Shown piece by piece: positions 46,061-57,856 of a DNA stretch of 64,000 bases. The notes below the pieces were generated by a model that saw only the letters and a program-made list of their open reading frames with translations, had not been told where the DNA came from and did no database searches. Within the stretch, counting starts at the first letter, position 1. Each line of letters opens with the position of its first letter. Both the position numbers and the translations under genes were made by a program. Origin of the DNA: Carnegiea gigantea (lineage: Eukaryota > Streptophyta > Magnoliopsida > Caryophyllales > Cactaceae); contig JAKOGI010000124.1 of the NCBI GenBank assembly GCA_029747015.1, forward strand, positions 1,017,501 through 1,081,500, given 5' to 3'.

Positions 46061-46878
46061 GTTTTTAGCGCAGCCACGGTGATTGACTAGCCGAGATGAT
46101 GATAAACCCCTTCGCCTCAAATCTGAGATCCCTGACCCCAGATTCTGTCTCCCTGTCCGAAACAAATGGCACCATCATGTAGATTGGCCAAAAGCATGCC
46201 CACGTTGCCAATGCACCACCGAGGCAGCGGTGCATGGGGTTCATGCTCTGCCTTATGACAAAAGCGCCACCCCTTTGGGTGGTTTTCTGATGGGTATGTC
46301 TAGATATTAGTATCTTGATCCTTTTACCCGTTTTTTATTTTGGTTGAGGTGGAGGTTTCTGCGAAAGACACCGAGGTCTCGTCAGATCCATGACACCACA
46401 GCCATCAAGGCACAGGTGGTAGGGGGGAAGGGATGACTTTAGGTCCAGGCAGTGCTAAGTTGTGGTTCTTGGGGTTTACCGCCGAGTGGGCTTAGAGCAA
46501 TGTCATGATCGACTTTAGAGATTTGGGATATAATTAACCCAATCATGCTTTCAATGTTCAGTTTAAAGGCATAGTCGCAACATTAAAACTTAACTAATCA
46601 AAATTAGGGTCTCGTTAAAAGATTATCGTCTTAGGCAAGCTAAGTCCATAAAACAAAAACATTAATCAATTAAATCGCCTAAAGACTCAATCTTTTAGTC
46701 GATTCTGGGCGAGGCAAACATCATAATCACAGAAGGATGCTTTAGAGAAATAAAGCTGCATAATTACGATAACTAAACAATTAATTGTATAGACATGTTA
46801 CAAAAATCAAGCATGCTTAAAATAAGTTAGATATGATAGATTATGAACAAATTAACGGGGACTAATCCGATCAATTTA
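46061..46878. other. No gene recognised
   Basis: A short plus-strand frame (46083-46310) has no recognisable motif. The rest is non-coding. Confidence 0.4.
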
Positions 46879-47260
46879 GGCTCTGATACCACTATTGGAT
46901 AAATAAAAGACTAACCTTGATGCGGAATAGGTTACCAAATTAGCACACGTAATTTGAATACTAGTAGAAAATGGCTACTAGAGTCGTCTTGAACGTCAAG
47001 CCCTATAACTGAATCCCACTAGATTGTAAGGAGGTCGAGAGAGAAGGAGAGGAGATTTCGAGGTCTCGGTGTTTGACATATCATTAATTGACCCCCTAGA
47101 CCTCTTTATAATGGTTGGGGTCAATTAGGGTTCCCGCCTCTTAGCGGCTTAAGTGGCTATCAGCCCTAATAAAATTAGGGTCGACCAACAATAACATTAA
47201 TAATTGTTCGAGTAATGTGTGTATTCTAATTTTCTATTGGCTTTCATGTAATTAAAATCT
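46879..47260 (-). repeat. Orphan primer site and LTR remnant
   Basis: On the minus strand tggtatcagagcc occupies 46879-46891, directly preceded by sequence ending TCCAATA, as a 5' LTR end would be. A minus-strand TATA-like tataaagagg near 47104 lies at a reasonable position within such an LTR. No second LTR or gag was found, so this is a remnant or a very short element. Confidence 0.4.
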
Positions 47261-48229
47261 TATTAGTCCGGTGTGTTTTTGACTAAGTGTTGCCTTTTAT
47301 GCATTAGAATCTTGTTATGTATGATGTGTTCATGTACGTTGTTGTGTCATGGAATATGGTACCTTCGTTCCATCTGCCAGGAAGGTGCATGGGCAACCCT
47401 CAACTAAAGATGGCAAGGGGTTAGATCTAGATGTGATGTATAGACATTCAAATCTGATCAAAATAATAATTGAATTTGAAAATCTGATCTAAATTCGATT
47501 CCGTCGGATCGAAAGCTAAATTGGATTCGGATCGACTTCAAATTGGATTAGATCCTGGATATAATCAGATATAATCCAATTATACTTTTTTATTCAATAT
47601 TTGCATAATTTTTTTAATTTCCAATCTTGTTTTTGCTAACTTGTAAATGTAATGTCAAACACTTCTTTAATGTCAAATAACTTTTCATATAAAACATTTC
47701 AATATGTTTAAGTAAAAAACGTTAGAAAGAGCATGCGAATTCACTTTAGGGGAAAGAGATAGACAGTAGTACAATAGCTGGAGGGAAAGCAAAGAGAGTA
47801 AAACCTTGATTGACAACGAGGAGATCGAGAAGAAGATCGGGAGGGAAGAGGAAACTAGTTAACAAAGAAGAGTGCATTGTACACAGAGCGCATACTTTAT
47901 GCGCATTTTGTAAGGTGATGATACTAAGATTTTTCTATCTTAAACAAAAGGTGAAATTATTAAAAATGGATATGGGATTGGATGTTAATCGGATCAGATT
48001 AAAGTAGTGCAGTAGCTCTCTGACAGCAGCTCATGTGTGTTAGAGCAATTCATCAATAAAATAATCATGATAATATTGTTTAAGTGCTTATCAAATGCAA
48101 ACGTACTAGTTATTCTACTGTATTAATTTTTTGATAGCAAAGGAAGAGGCTGAGAAAGCATTAAAAAGCCAAGTGATACCTAGTATGCAATTTCATGACT
48201 AGCTTTTGTTTCAAGGTTTGACCTGAAAA
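47261..48229. other. No gene; ATCTGATC/GGATC-rich block at 47440-47590
   Basis: A degenerate run of short GGATC/ATCTGATC-like words occurs at 47440-47590, a pattern common in plant repeats. The small Lys/Arg-rich frame 47810-48007 is not convincing. Confidence 0.4.
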
Positions 48230-48241
48230 GAAAAAAAAAGA
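48230..48241 (-). terminator. Pol III-type T-run after tRNA-Ser copy 1
   Basis: The A-run on the plus strand gives nine Ts on the minus strand, three bases beyond the tRNA 3' end, a typical RNA polymerase III terminator. Confidence 0.6.
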
Positions 48242-48243
48242 AT

Positions 48244-48321
48244 CGTCGACAGCAGGGTTCGAACCTGCGCAGGCGAAGCCCAACAGATTTCAAGTCTGTC
48301 TCCTAAACCGGACATATCGAC
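48244..48321 (-). tRNA. tRNA-Ser(UGA), copy 1, with shortened D-loop
   Basis: The minus strand folds as a class II tRNA. The acceptor stem is GTCGATA/TGTCGAC, the anticodon loop CTTGAAA holds anticodon TGA between ACAGA/TCTGT, the variable arm is long, and the T-arm GCAGG-TTCGAAC-CCTGC is perfect. The D-stem TCC/GGA encloses only six bases instead of about ten, so four bases are lost and the internal A-box promoter is damaged. It is 78 nt against about 82 for the normal plant gene. Probably a recent pseudogene despite its good terminator. Confidence 0.75.
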
Positions 48322-48925
48322 CATTTTTGTTGCAAGAACATGAGCCCTTATCTTTGAGAAATCAAAATCTAGCACAGGGTTGACTTTTGGCATCTGACTC
48401 ATAAGAGGCCAAAGGTTGAAGTATTTTTCCCACTTTATCGAGTTCTGTGAATATATTTGATAAGCAGAAACTACAAGTAGGGACCACAACCACAGTATAC
48501 AATTTACTGCTCATATGGACCTTGCTAAACAAGGTTTTGGGAATCATATCTATGCAAATCCACACCTTACAAGCAAAAATAGAGGGGGTGATGGTAGTCA
48601 CACATGCTCCACATGCACGCGCACGCACACAAAACAACACCTGAAAGAATTTAGTTGGCCATAGAGCATGACATAAGTGGACCTGGCTGACGGATCAAGC
48701 TTAAGTCCTTCAATCTCATAATGGACGAAAACCAGTCAATCTCATGTTCTTAATTACTGACCACCGGCATAATTTTCGCACAAATTCCTTGTATTAGTTC
48801 TTCATCCTCAAGAATTATACAGCTGAGCTGACTCCACCTACCAAAGCTTGAGTTTACGTGGGATTCAGCAAGTTATCACTGAACATCAGCTGTGAACGAA
48901 GATCTGACTTTTAAGCAAACTGTCA

Positions 48926-49007
48926 CATGTAAGGCAGGGTTCGAACCTGTGCGGGCAAAGCCTAACAGATTTCAAGTCTGTCTCCTTAACCACTCGGACA
49001 TGTCGAC
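48926..49007 (-). tRNA. tRNA-Ser(UGA), copy 2, with broken acceptor stem
   Basis: The minus strand from 49007 reads GTCGACATGTCCGAGTGG, with a complete D-arm and A-box, anticodon TGA in CTTGAAA, and a T-arm with one mismatch (ACAGG against CCTGC). The 3' acceptor strand should pair with GTCGACA but reads CTTACAT, so the stem cannot form. Its damage is therefore in a different place from copy 1. Flanks of the two copies do not match, arguing against simple tandem duplication. Confidence 0.65.
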
Positions 49008-49062
49008 TATTTTATGATCGTACCTGTAATCTCCATAAAATTGGAGATTAATCTTTTATGAT

Positions 49063-49488
49063 CCTGTTCGGTAAAGTTAGCTATTTAGGTAGCGGATAGC
49101 AGTTCAGTTAGTAGATAGTTGTTTAATAGCGGATAGCGTTTCTAATTTAGCTATTAGCGGATAGCTGTTTGGAGCGGTCAAAACTAATGTGTACGGTAAA
49201 TTTAGCTGTTATGCTATCTGATTAATGTAAATTGACATAAAAGGGTATAAATAATTTCCAAAGATAAAATTTTTAAAAGATATTTTTTGGCTAAAAAATA
49301 TGAAACGCTACTTTTAAATGTCAAACGTTAATACTATTAGTTTTTCAGAAGCACTGCTTAAAATGTTAAAGGCTACTTGAAATGCTAGTCAAAATACTAG
49401 TTTACCGAACACTAAAAACTAACTAATTAGTGTATTGGGCTAATCAAAATACTAAACGCTACTCAAAACGCTATTGCCGAACACGGCC
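49063..49488. mobile_element. hAT-like MITE
   Basis: The 426-bp non-coding element has related inverted ends: cctgttcggtaaa on the left and ccgaacacggcc on the right, whose reverse complement is ggccgtgttcgg. Sub-terminal repeats of tagcggatagc type (left) and aaaacgct type (right) occur. The eight flanking bases agree at five positions (tttatgat/tatatgtc), compatible with a decayed 8-bp target duplication of the hAT superfamily. Confidence 0.55.
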
Positions 49489-50157
49489 TATATGTCAAAT
49501 TATGGCTGACTTTCCTTCAGATTTCACTTCTTTCCTCCCTATAATTGACCAAGTCTCAGATCTTCTCTGCCAGTGAGGGCATAGAGGTTAAAGTACTCAC
49601 GTATACTGACCTTCCTGGATGCTTCAGTAAGTGCTAACTTCTAACTAGTGACTGACGTTTTATAGTTAAAGCTTTTCTAACTTTGTTAGTGCATGTTAAA
49701 CAGCCACCTGAAGCTTTCTTGCGTGCAGCAGGATCTGCTTGATTGACCCTTGTCAGCTTTATTCCATCCTAATATACTTGCACTTGATTCTAGGAACCTA
49801 TATGCAATTAGAAACTTCGAGCACCTCAAATTTTACTGAAATAGACTTTCGGCTCCTTTCCAATAATCAGTTGCAACTGTCAAATTCGTAGCCCTATTAG
49901 ATCATTTGCACTGCAAGCATGCCCCATATAGACGAGGGAAACAATTGAACAGTAGAATGGTCATGATCATATTGTTCAACGGTTTATCAGTGTCAGCATT
50001 AAAAGCAATGACTAAAGTGCAAATCAGCCCCCCCAACAAAAAAAACAATGCTCCAAAGTGAGCTTTCAAGTCTGTCTCCTCTCCTTAATCACAACATTGT
50101 TTAATGATCAGATCATTCACAAAATATAATTAATTTTTATAATCTCTAGCTACTTAC
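49489..50157. other. No gene; third tRNA-Ser fragment at 50063-50090
   Basis: tttcaagtctgtctcct at 50063-50079, followed by ccttaa, equals the anticodon-arm part of the two tRNA-Ser copies. The rest of the tRNA is not recognisable. Confidence 0.45.
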
Positions 50158-50391
50158 TGTTAAAGGAAGTTGTATCAGTGTAGGATTTTTGGTATTTAGA
50201 AAATTTGTATTTAATTATAACTAGGCAATATTTTAGATAGAGATTGTATCTTATCTTTTTTCTAAACTTGCGTAACTTGTTTGCCAAGTCATAGGATGTT
50301 AGGGTTGTATATATACATTCGTTTGCCAAGCTCAATGAACCGTGGGAAGCACAGGCGACTTGCCTCCAAAATCCTTCACCCTATTTCTCTA
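50158..50391 (+). repeat. 5' LTR of element D
   Basis: It starts TGTTAAAGGAAG and is about 90% identical by eye to 62844-63081. The 3' boundary was set by the adjoining primer site and may be off by one to three bases. Confidence 0.88.
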
Positions 50392-50435
50392 TATCAGAGC
50401 CTAATCCGTCAAATTAATTCACAAACAATCTCACC

Positions 50436-51403
50436 ATGAGCAACGGTAAAAAATTTGCCATAGAACCACATTCACCGTACAACCTACGTCCTTCAGAGGG
50501 ACCCGGTATAATGATAATGGCGGTGATATTTGACAGCAGAAATTACGATCTATCGGAGCGAGCCGTAAGGACGGCATTGAAGGCAAAAAATAAGTTGTGC
50601 TTCATAGACGGAAGCTTGACAAGACCCGACCCGAAGGAAGGGGAAGGCTTTTCTGAAACAGATGCATGGGACACTGCCAACTCTATGCTATGTTCATGGT
50701 TACTCAATGTAATCGACCCAAAATTAAGCATGAGTATTGCCTACTTAGATATGGACCGGATCATGTGGGAAGGCATGAAGAAGAGGTATGCTCTGGCAAA
50801 CACCCCAAAAATCCACCAATTAAAAGCTAATATTGCAAATTGTAAACAAGGTGACTTAGATGTGGGAGATTTGTATTCAAAATTAACGCATTTATGGAAT
50901 GAACTATCCAACCTTGTGAAATTTCCCGTATGTACTTGTAGTGGATACAAGTGTGGAGCAGCAAGCAAACTAATGGCAATGTATGAAGCGGATAAAGCAC
51001 ATCAATTTTTGATGGCTTGAATGATGACTTGTACTTGATAGTTCAGAGCCAAATATTGGCACTCGACCCCTTGCCCCCTCTTGATAAAATTTTCAACATA
51101 ACTTTACAAAAAGAAAATCATAGGCGAATTATGATTACACAAAATAGCCGAAGAGAGACCGGGATGGCATTCGCTGTTAAGGAACGTAATAAAATGATTG
51201 AAAAGAGTGCATGCAAGATATGTGGTCGTTATGGTCATGAGGGGGTTGTATGCTACGAAGTCATCGGATATCCCCTGGGATGGGGGTCTCATGGACGTGG
51301 ACGAGGGGGCCAAGGTGGGCTCAATATGGGCCAAGAAGGGCGGCCCAACGACAGGGGGAGAACCATCCTAGGACGTGAGATAGCAGCAGCGACAGTCCAG
51401 TAA
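50436..51403 (+). pseudogene. gag: Gag of element D
   Basis: It starts at ATG 50436 (MSNGKKFAIEPHSPYNL), contains ALKAKNKLCFIDGSL and ANSMLCSWLLNVIDPKL, and shifts frame at FLMA/GLNDD near 51017. The CCHC knuckle CKICGRYGHEGVVC is intact near 51210 and is followed by YEVIGYPLGW and an Arg/Gly-rich tail. Closely related to gag of element C. Confidence 0.85.
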
Positions 51404-52147
51404 GAGGGAGTTCCAACACATGCAACAGTTTCTGATGGGCCGCAAACAATAGGCAGTGGAGATGTTGGCCCATTTGAGTATCCCTAGGCTCAGCGCTAAT
51501 TAGGTGTAGTGCTTGTTGAGCCTGATTTATGGGCCCTGATCTGGTTATGAATGACTCTCAGGCAATGTGCATTGGATGCTCGACAACGGTGCCTTGGCTC
51601 ATATGGCCAGTGACGCCACTTTATTAAAGGAGGTCACCAAGACACTGTTAGAAACAATTGGGCTTCCAAACGGAACATACACCTTGGCTAGTGAAAAAGG
51701 CTCGGTGGCCTTGGAAAAGGGATTAAATTTGAGAAATGTGTTATATGTGCCAAAGTTGAATTATAATCTAGTGTCAGTGTCAAAATTATGCAAAAATTAA
51801 ATTGCTCAGTGACATACTTTGATGATTTTTGTGTGATACAAGACCGCACTTCGAGGACTCTGATTGGAGCGGGTGAGCAAAAAGAAGGGGTCTATTACTA
51901 CAAGCAGTCGACATCAAATCAAGCTAATGCGGTGAACATAACAGGATTATGGCACAATCGTCTCGAACACCCATCAAGTGATGTACTTTCCTTGCTTCCT
52001 AGTCATTTAGGTGTAGTTGTTGGTTTGCATAAAGACAAAAGAGAATCGTGTGAAATATGTTTGCGTGCGAAACAAACCCGAAATAAATTTTCTCTTAACA
52101 ACAATAACACCAAAGGCGCATTTGATTTGATTTATTGTGATATTTGA
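51404..52147 (+). pseudogene. Protease and pre-integrase of element D (active site altered)
   Basis: The active site reads MLDNGALAHMASD near 51570, where relatives have DSGA/DTGA: the second residue is Asn. VLYVPKLNYNLVSVSKLCK leads through a frameshift to the pre-integrase motif LWHNRLEHPSSDVLSLLP (normally RLGHP) and CEICLRAKQTRNKF. Confidence 0.8.
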
Positions 52148-52840
52148 GGACCATATAGAGTCCCTTCATCCTGCAAAGCACAATATTTTTTAAGTATCGT
52201 AAATAATGCTAGTCGGGCTACCTGGGTATATTTGATAAAAAGTAGGGTCGAGGCAAGTAAGCACTTAAAAGGGTTCACAAACATGGTTAAAAACCAATTT
52301 GATACGAGTGTTAAAGTAATTACGAGTGACAACAGGAGTGAATTCACTTCCGAGCCAATGCAAGAATTTTATTATGGACATAGAATTCTACGTGAAAGTA
52401 GCTACGTTGACATGCCCCAACAAAATGGGCGGGTCGAACATAAGCACAGTCACATCTTGAATATAGCCCGAGCCCTTAGGTTCCAAGCAAACTTGCCTAT
52501 CCAGTTTTGGGGTGAATGTGTACTCATTGCAACCCACTTGATAAATCAGACCCCTTCCAAGTTGCTAGACGGGAAAACACCTTATGAAGTTATTGTCCAT
52601 TGCAAACCATCCTATGAAGAGATGCGTGCTTTTGACACATTGTGTTTTGCATGAAACAATCCAAGAACCAAAGATAAATTTGCACCTAGAAGTAATAGAT
52701 GTGTATTTCTTGGATATTCTTTTGGTAAAAAGGGATGGAAAGTGCGTGAATTGGAGACCGAGGAGATGTTCATTACTAGGGATGTCGTCTTCCAGGAGAA
52801 TGCTTTTCCTTTTCCTACACCTACAGATCCAGCCACCATG
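52148..52840 (+). pseudogene. Integrase of element D (first catalytic Asp lost)
   Basis: The first catalytic site reads SIVNNASRATW near 52195 instead of VDDAS, so Asp became Asn at both acidic positions. The second site, VITSDNRSEF near 52317, is kept. The Glu region reads NGRVEHKHSH. A stop interrupts CDI-GPYR at 52147. The C-terminal motif RCVFLGYSFGKKGWKV is split by a frameshift around 52650-52740. Confidence 0.82.
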
Positions 52841-53507
52841 TGTGATGTCAGTGGATCAAGGCCTACTAAGGCTGGGTTCTTTCATGATGACTTCCTTGAT
52901 CTGGGTCCAACTAAGGACTTAAAAGCTTTGGCCAGCCTGGCAGTAGCAAATAAAACTCGCCATAGGAATGAAGATCTAGGCCCCAACAATGTTGTTCCTC
53001 CTGGCCCAGAGCACAGTCGTGATCAGTCTGGAGAAGACTAACAGTCCACAGGAGTTTGGGACCACGACCAGATCTCTCTACCTTCACCAAAAGTGGGAGC
53101 GTAGTGCCTACTGGCGCACTAGGCCGTCCCACAAACCTCGCAGATCCTGTGACTGGCCCAATGATAGACGCTGAAGCCCATCCTGACCATGCTACTATTG
53201 GTCTTTATCCTAGCTTACAGCAGCCATCCTCTCAACCCACGACAGTTCTGAACCAGAAATCTCAGCCTTCTCAGCTCACTTAGCCTATGCTAGTTCTAGG
53301 CCAGCCTAATTCACGCACTGCCCGAGCCCAAAAGCTGTTTGCCAAGCTTGATGATTATGTCTTCTACAAAACTTAGCCAATGGACCCCTCCTCGATTGCT
53401 CACCAACTTCAAAAGAATCCTCAAGTATACCTTATCCCATAGCAAACTATGTCACTTGTGTAAATTTTTCTATTTCGCACTAGAATTTTTTAGCTGCCAT
53501 AACCAAA
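52841..53507 (+). pseudogene. Integrase-RT linker of element D
   Basis: The Pro/Ser/Thr-rich linker has several frame changes. No domain. Confidence 0.5.
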
Positions 53508-53852
53508 GTGACAGAGCCTCGACACTATCATGATGCCGTGAAAGACCCACGCTGGCGGGCAGCTATGGGGGAAGAAATTGAAGCCCTAGAGAAAAATGGT
53601 ACTTGCGCGCTTGAAGACTTGACAGCTGGGAAGAAGCCAATCACCTGCAAGTGGGTGTATCGTGTGAAATATAATTCAGATGGGTCCATTCAGTGTTTCA
53701 AGGCTCTCCTTGTCATTCGAGGAGATCATTAAGTAGAAGTACTGGATCATAATGAAACATTCGCACCTGCGGTGAAGATGACTAGTGTATGTTGTTTCCT
53801 TTCAGTGGCAGATTCCAAGGGCTGGGAGTTGCACCAACTTGACGTCAACAAC
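53508..53852 (+). pseudogene. Reverse transcriptase of element D, 5' part
   Basis: [18 protein letters not shown] and [26 protein letters not shown] are followed by a stop at 53730-53732 and then NETFAPAVKM and ELHQLDVNN. The text stops at the codons for VNN, exactly where the nested LTR begins. Relatives continue with AFLHG, which appears at 61647. Confidence 0.88.
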
Positions 53853-55795
53853 TGTTCGTACCAAAAATGTGCTACTTTTGAGGTACTTTTACACATGTCT
53901 TATGCTCGTTACAATCGTATTTTTAAGGTTTTTATTTTATTTTATTTTGTTTGTAGGTTTTGAATAAAAGGAAAAAAATTATGAAAAATGCGAAAAAATA
54001 CAAAAAGAATGTTGGATACGAGCTGACTAGACTCAAGCCAATCTGGGTTGCTAGGCCCAGTTATTATTTTAGCCCATTGAAAAAAAAAAAGGAAATCAGC
54101 CCAAAACAAACCGGCCCAATTCCTCTTCCCAGCCAAGCGTGCCTGGCACATGATCCCATTCTTTCCTCCCCTAGGCGTGCGAGACGCATGACTCATATAA
54201 CCCCTCCTCTTTTAATCTTCTCTCTCCTTCCTCTCGACTTCAGCCCGAACACCGAGAACCCGACACCTTCCCTGCTTCATCCTCATCTCCATCTCGTCTT
54301 CCTTTCTCCCTCTTCGACCATGCCAGAGCACCATCTCCACAATCGCCATCATCATCCACAACTCGCCAGCGCAACACCATTGCTGTCCCCAATCTCAACC
54401 ATCCACGATACCGACGAAATCGATGGTGAAGGAGTGAGAAGGGGTCGGTATAAATGAAGGCAGCAATGCCATTGAACGAGGTCGAATTTTAGGTAAACAT
54501 TTAGGATTAGGTTAGGTTTAATTTCAACTTTAGGTTTAGTTTTAGTTTTAGTTTTGTTCTCATTCTAGATATTCAAATTTTAGGAAAAATTTTGGTTTTA
54601 GGGTTTGATGTTAGAATGGGTCTTGGTTCGAATTTCTTGTAATAATGCTATAATTTTGAGTTTCCCAGTAGTAATTCGCGATTTCAGTTTGATTTTGCAA
54701 AAATTGGATGTTAGTTTGTCAAATTTTGTTCAAATCCCCATCCCCTGTTTTTTTTTTTTGTTCGTGCAACCGTCCATGGTGAATCCGCCATTGTTGATGA
54801 ATTTTGAAGCTCGTACATCACTTAGTTTTGGGTGGCGCTGTTTGTGGTCGAATTCCTCCCCTGTGCCGAGTTCAGATGAGTTCTGTCATTGGGTTTGCTT
54901 CTTGATCTTTGCTTCTCTTTTAATCGCTTCTGAGCCCTGCTAAATGATAGGTTGATCTGGTTTGTTTGATCTGATTGGGTTGATTATATGATGTTTGAAA
55001 GTAGTATAATTAATTAGAATAGCTGATTTTGGAACCTGTTCTGTTTGGGCCCTCCAACTGGGGTTGTTCAAGCATGATTGTTGAATTGATATTTGCCAGT
55101 TGATGGAAGCTGTTTTTGTTTATGCAATTTCGGTTATGAATAGCTGAGATTCTATTCTTGCTTCCAGTTTTCGTTTCCTGCAACTTGGAGATTAATAATA
55201 GATTATGAATGATGGTGTTTTTCTTCCTTTCCCCCCTGTTCAGTCTCTGCTCAATGTGTAACCCAGTCCTACCTGTTTTGGTAATTTGATGGTGGTAGTT
55301 TCAGATTTTGGTGGTTTCAGATGGTTGTCTCAAAATTGGTAGTTTTAGATTATTGAGCTTGATAGCTTGATTTTGGTAGTGCAGAATGGCAAATGGTGTT
55401 GATTATAGGTTTTAAACTATTTCAGATTAGTTGTTAAACAGATTCTAGGTTTTAATTTTAAGTGAATACAGTTGAATGCATAATCTCTTTAGGATGCATG
55501 CTTAGATTTAGTTGAGTGTGTGGTCGAATGCTTAGTAGAGTTAGGATGAATGGTTAGTTCATAATAAAGCTTGAGTTTAGTTTATCTAATTCTATGCTTA
55601 GTTGAATGCTCAGTTGAACACTTATGTTTTCCTTGAACGATTTAATTTGGTTTAGTATAGATCACATTAGGGTAATTAGTTAATCCACCCCTTAATGACC
55701 TAAATCTCATCTTCGTCCCTGACGAGACGACTCTCAAGTGCTACAACGAGAGTTGTACACTTGCAATCCTTTTTATTGACACTCAAAATTTTCCA
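53853..55795 (+). repeat. 5' LTR of the nested element
   Basis: It begins TGTTCGTACC and ends TTCCA, about 10 bp before the primer site. A 165-codon open frame at 53960-54457 is probably fortuitous. A TATA-like ggtataaatgaagg at 54448 is a candidate promoter core. Positions 53913-54944 show no substitution against 59760-60790, while the sequence to either side is well diverged. Confidence 0.9.
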
Positions 55796-55805
55796 ACAAG
55801 TTTTT

Positions 55806-55824
55806 TGGCGCCATTGCCGGGGAC
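55806..55824 (+). other. Primer-binding site, tRNA-Asp type
   Basis: tggcgccattgccggggac differs slightly from the common TGGCGCCGTTGCCGGGGA of plant gypsy elements, which is complementary to tRNA-Asp. Confidence 0.85.
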
Positions 55825-56237
55825 GCCGGTATTAGATTAGGTCATATTTCATTATTAGTTGTGATTTGTTTTATTAGCCATTTTGTGCAGTTGATTTGAT
55901 TTGTTTAGTTGATACTTACTTAGTCATTTCTTACTTAGTCATTTCATAACTTTATTTTGGTATCAATTCTTACTTTCTTTATTTTGGTATCGATTGTTAC
56001 TTAATTTAGTCATTTCATGAAAAAATCAAAAATCCAAAAAAAAAAAGAAAAGTTAAAATCCAAAAAAACTTAAAAAAGCTTAAAAATCATTAAAAAATAG
56101 AAAAGCTTAAAATGAAAAAAAAAAAAAAGAAAAACTTGAAAACCACAAAAAAAATGTTGAAAATCCAGAAACCCAAAAAGATTGAAAATTGAAAACCACT
56201 AAAAATTGAAAAATTCTAAAAACTTTAAAAACTTCAA

Positions 56238-57856
56238 ATGCCAGTTTTTCATTTCCCGCAATATGAGCATGAACCTTTCTGGCATTATCTTTCAAGGCTT
56301 AATGATTATCGTGCTCAACTAAATCATAATTTTCAAAAATGAAAAATTTATGAGGTCATTGCTGTGGGTCTAAATATTGAGTGAATGAGTTATGTTGCAT
56401 CAATTTGTCCTGAAGGTTTAATAGAATTACTATCTAAAACTCAAAATGAGGTTTAAGATTTCTTTGAAAAATTAGCTTGGGAAACCTATGTGTTTGAACA
56501 AGCTAACGAGCCTTTTAGATACCCAACTCATAAAGAGTGTGATTTTCATGCTGATTCTTACCCTTCAGACCACTTTGTAAATTCATATGACCCAACTTAT
56601 TCTTGTGTGCCTTTTGTTTTGTGCGACTATTGTGAATCTCCTGATCATGATGCTTATACTTGTCCTTTTCGTGCTTAAGTTGATGCTACATATGCAAGTT
56701 TTGAAAAGAAAATTAATGATATGACGGATCAAATGATGGAGACTATGAAAGTGAGAATTGCTACTTATTCTTAATGTTTTAATCAAAATAGGGAGACTTA
56801 TAGAGAGCTTGATTCTAGTTTAGGACCTCCTAAACCTGACATTAGTCTCTATGATGATTTTGAACCCTCTTATTCTGCTAGGCCTGATTTGAATGAACAA
56901 ATGTGTTTGCCTAATCTAGAACAAGAGAGTGACCTTCCTACGTCTCTATCAACAGACCTTGCGCCCTACACTAGCTCACCCAAAGATGTCACTGAAGATA
57001 TCTTAGTTTATGTCGACCTACCCAACACTTTGAATAACTTTTGTGAATTTGAGGTGGGTGAACAATCTGATACTGTTGGTGAGTTAGATATGAGCATCAC
57101 ACATGAAGTTGAGCCTCATAATTTAGATGATTCGAAAGCTATTTCACAGGAGTTATATGATAAGGTGACTGAACTCACTATGTTGGACTTTGATGATGAT
57201 ATTCTTTATGCAGAATATGAATCTTTCTCATATGGGCTGGATGTTACTAAAGGTCTTAATGTGGGTTTTCATGTTGAATATGAATCATTCTCTTTTGATC
57301 CCATCATTCCTGACCTTTTGTTTGAATTAGATGATAATATTCTACTTGTGGAATATGAATCTTTTTTTAGTGAGTTTGAGACCCATGGAAGTTCTGATGA
57401 TGGTTTTTGGCTGATTATGAGACCTTCTCTTTTGATCCCATCCAAACTGACTTCCTTTTTGAATGTTGCGAGTCTGATTTTGTTGAGTCTGAGATGATTG
57501 CCACTAAGAATTTTGCTTTAGACCAAACTCATACGCATATTGGACTTAACAGACTTGTGAACCTTGCACCCACTCTTTTGCCTAGATTGTTTGTTCATAC
57601 TAATATAGTTTCTAGGCCAATGACCTCAATACTGACTCATTTTGGGCATGTTCATTTCCTTTTTGATTGGGCCCAACTATTTGATAAGTTGAAGCAGGCC
57701 CTTACTTGTGCTTTATTGGCTATGTGGATGTACTCTCTCTGGTTCCAACTCACTACTTTTCACTGTTGCTATATTATTGAGAGTTGGGCATCTTTGTTTG
57801 ATAAGCTGTTACGTGCTTTAACGGGTTTTGATTTGAGTAGCACTTTTTCAGCTTAA
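56238..57856 (+). pseudogene. gag: Gag-like protein of the nested element, with internal repeats
   Basis: ATG 56238 opens a frame with WHYLSRLNDYRAQLNHNFQK, a helical gag-like region and DFFEKLAWETYVFEQANEP, then a zinc knuckle CDYCESPDHDAYTC near 56625. Five in-frame stops occur (about 56340, 56382, 56454, 56676, 56772), several where Trp is expected. An acidic C-terminal part follows. It contains a repeated motif, YESFSxxxDxxxxDLLFE-like, at about 57211, 57277, 57351 and 57412, the last copy after a frameshift. The rest, to 57856, is in another frame. No protease follows. Confidence 0.7.

Noticed and set aside
46083..46310. Cys/His-containing 75-codon frame as a zinc-finger protein
   Set aside because: The residues do not form a recognised finger spacing, and the frame is not extended by neighbouring sequence.
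53960..54457. 165-codon open frame, identical in both nested-element LTRs (also 59807-60304)
   Set aside because: Identity follows from the identical LTR tract. The composition is low-complexity (His/Pro/Ser-rich) and no motif is seen.
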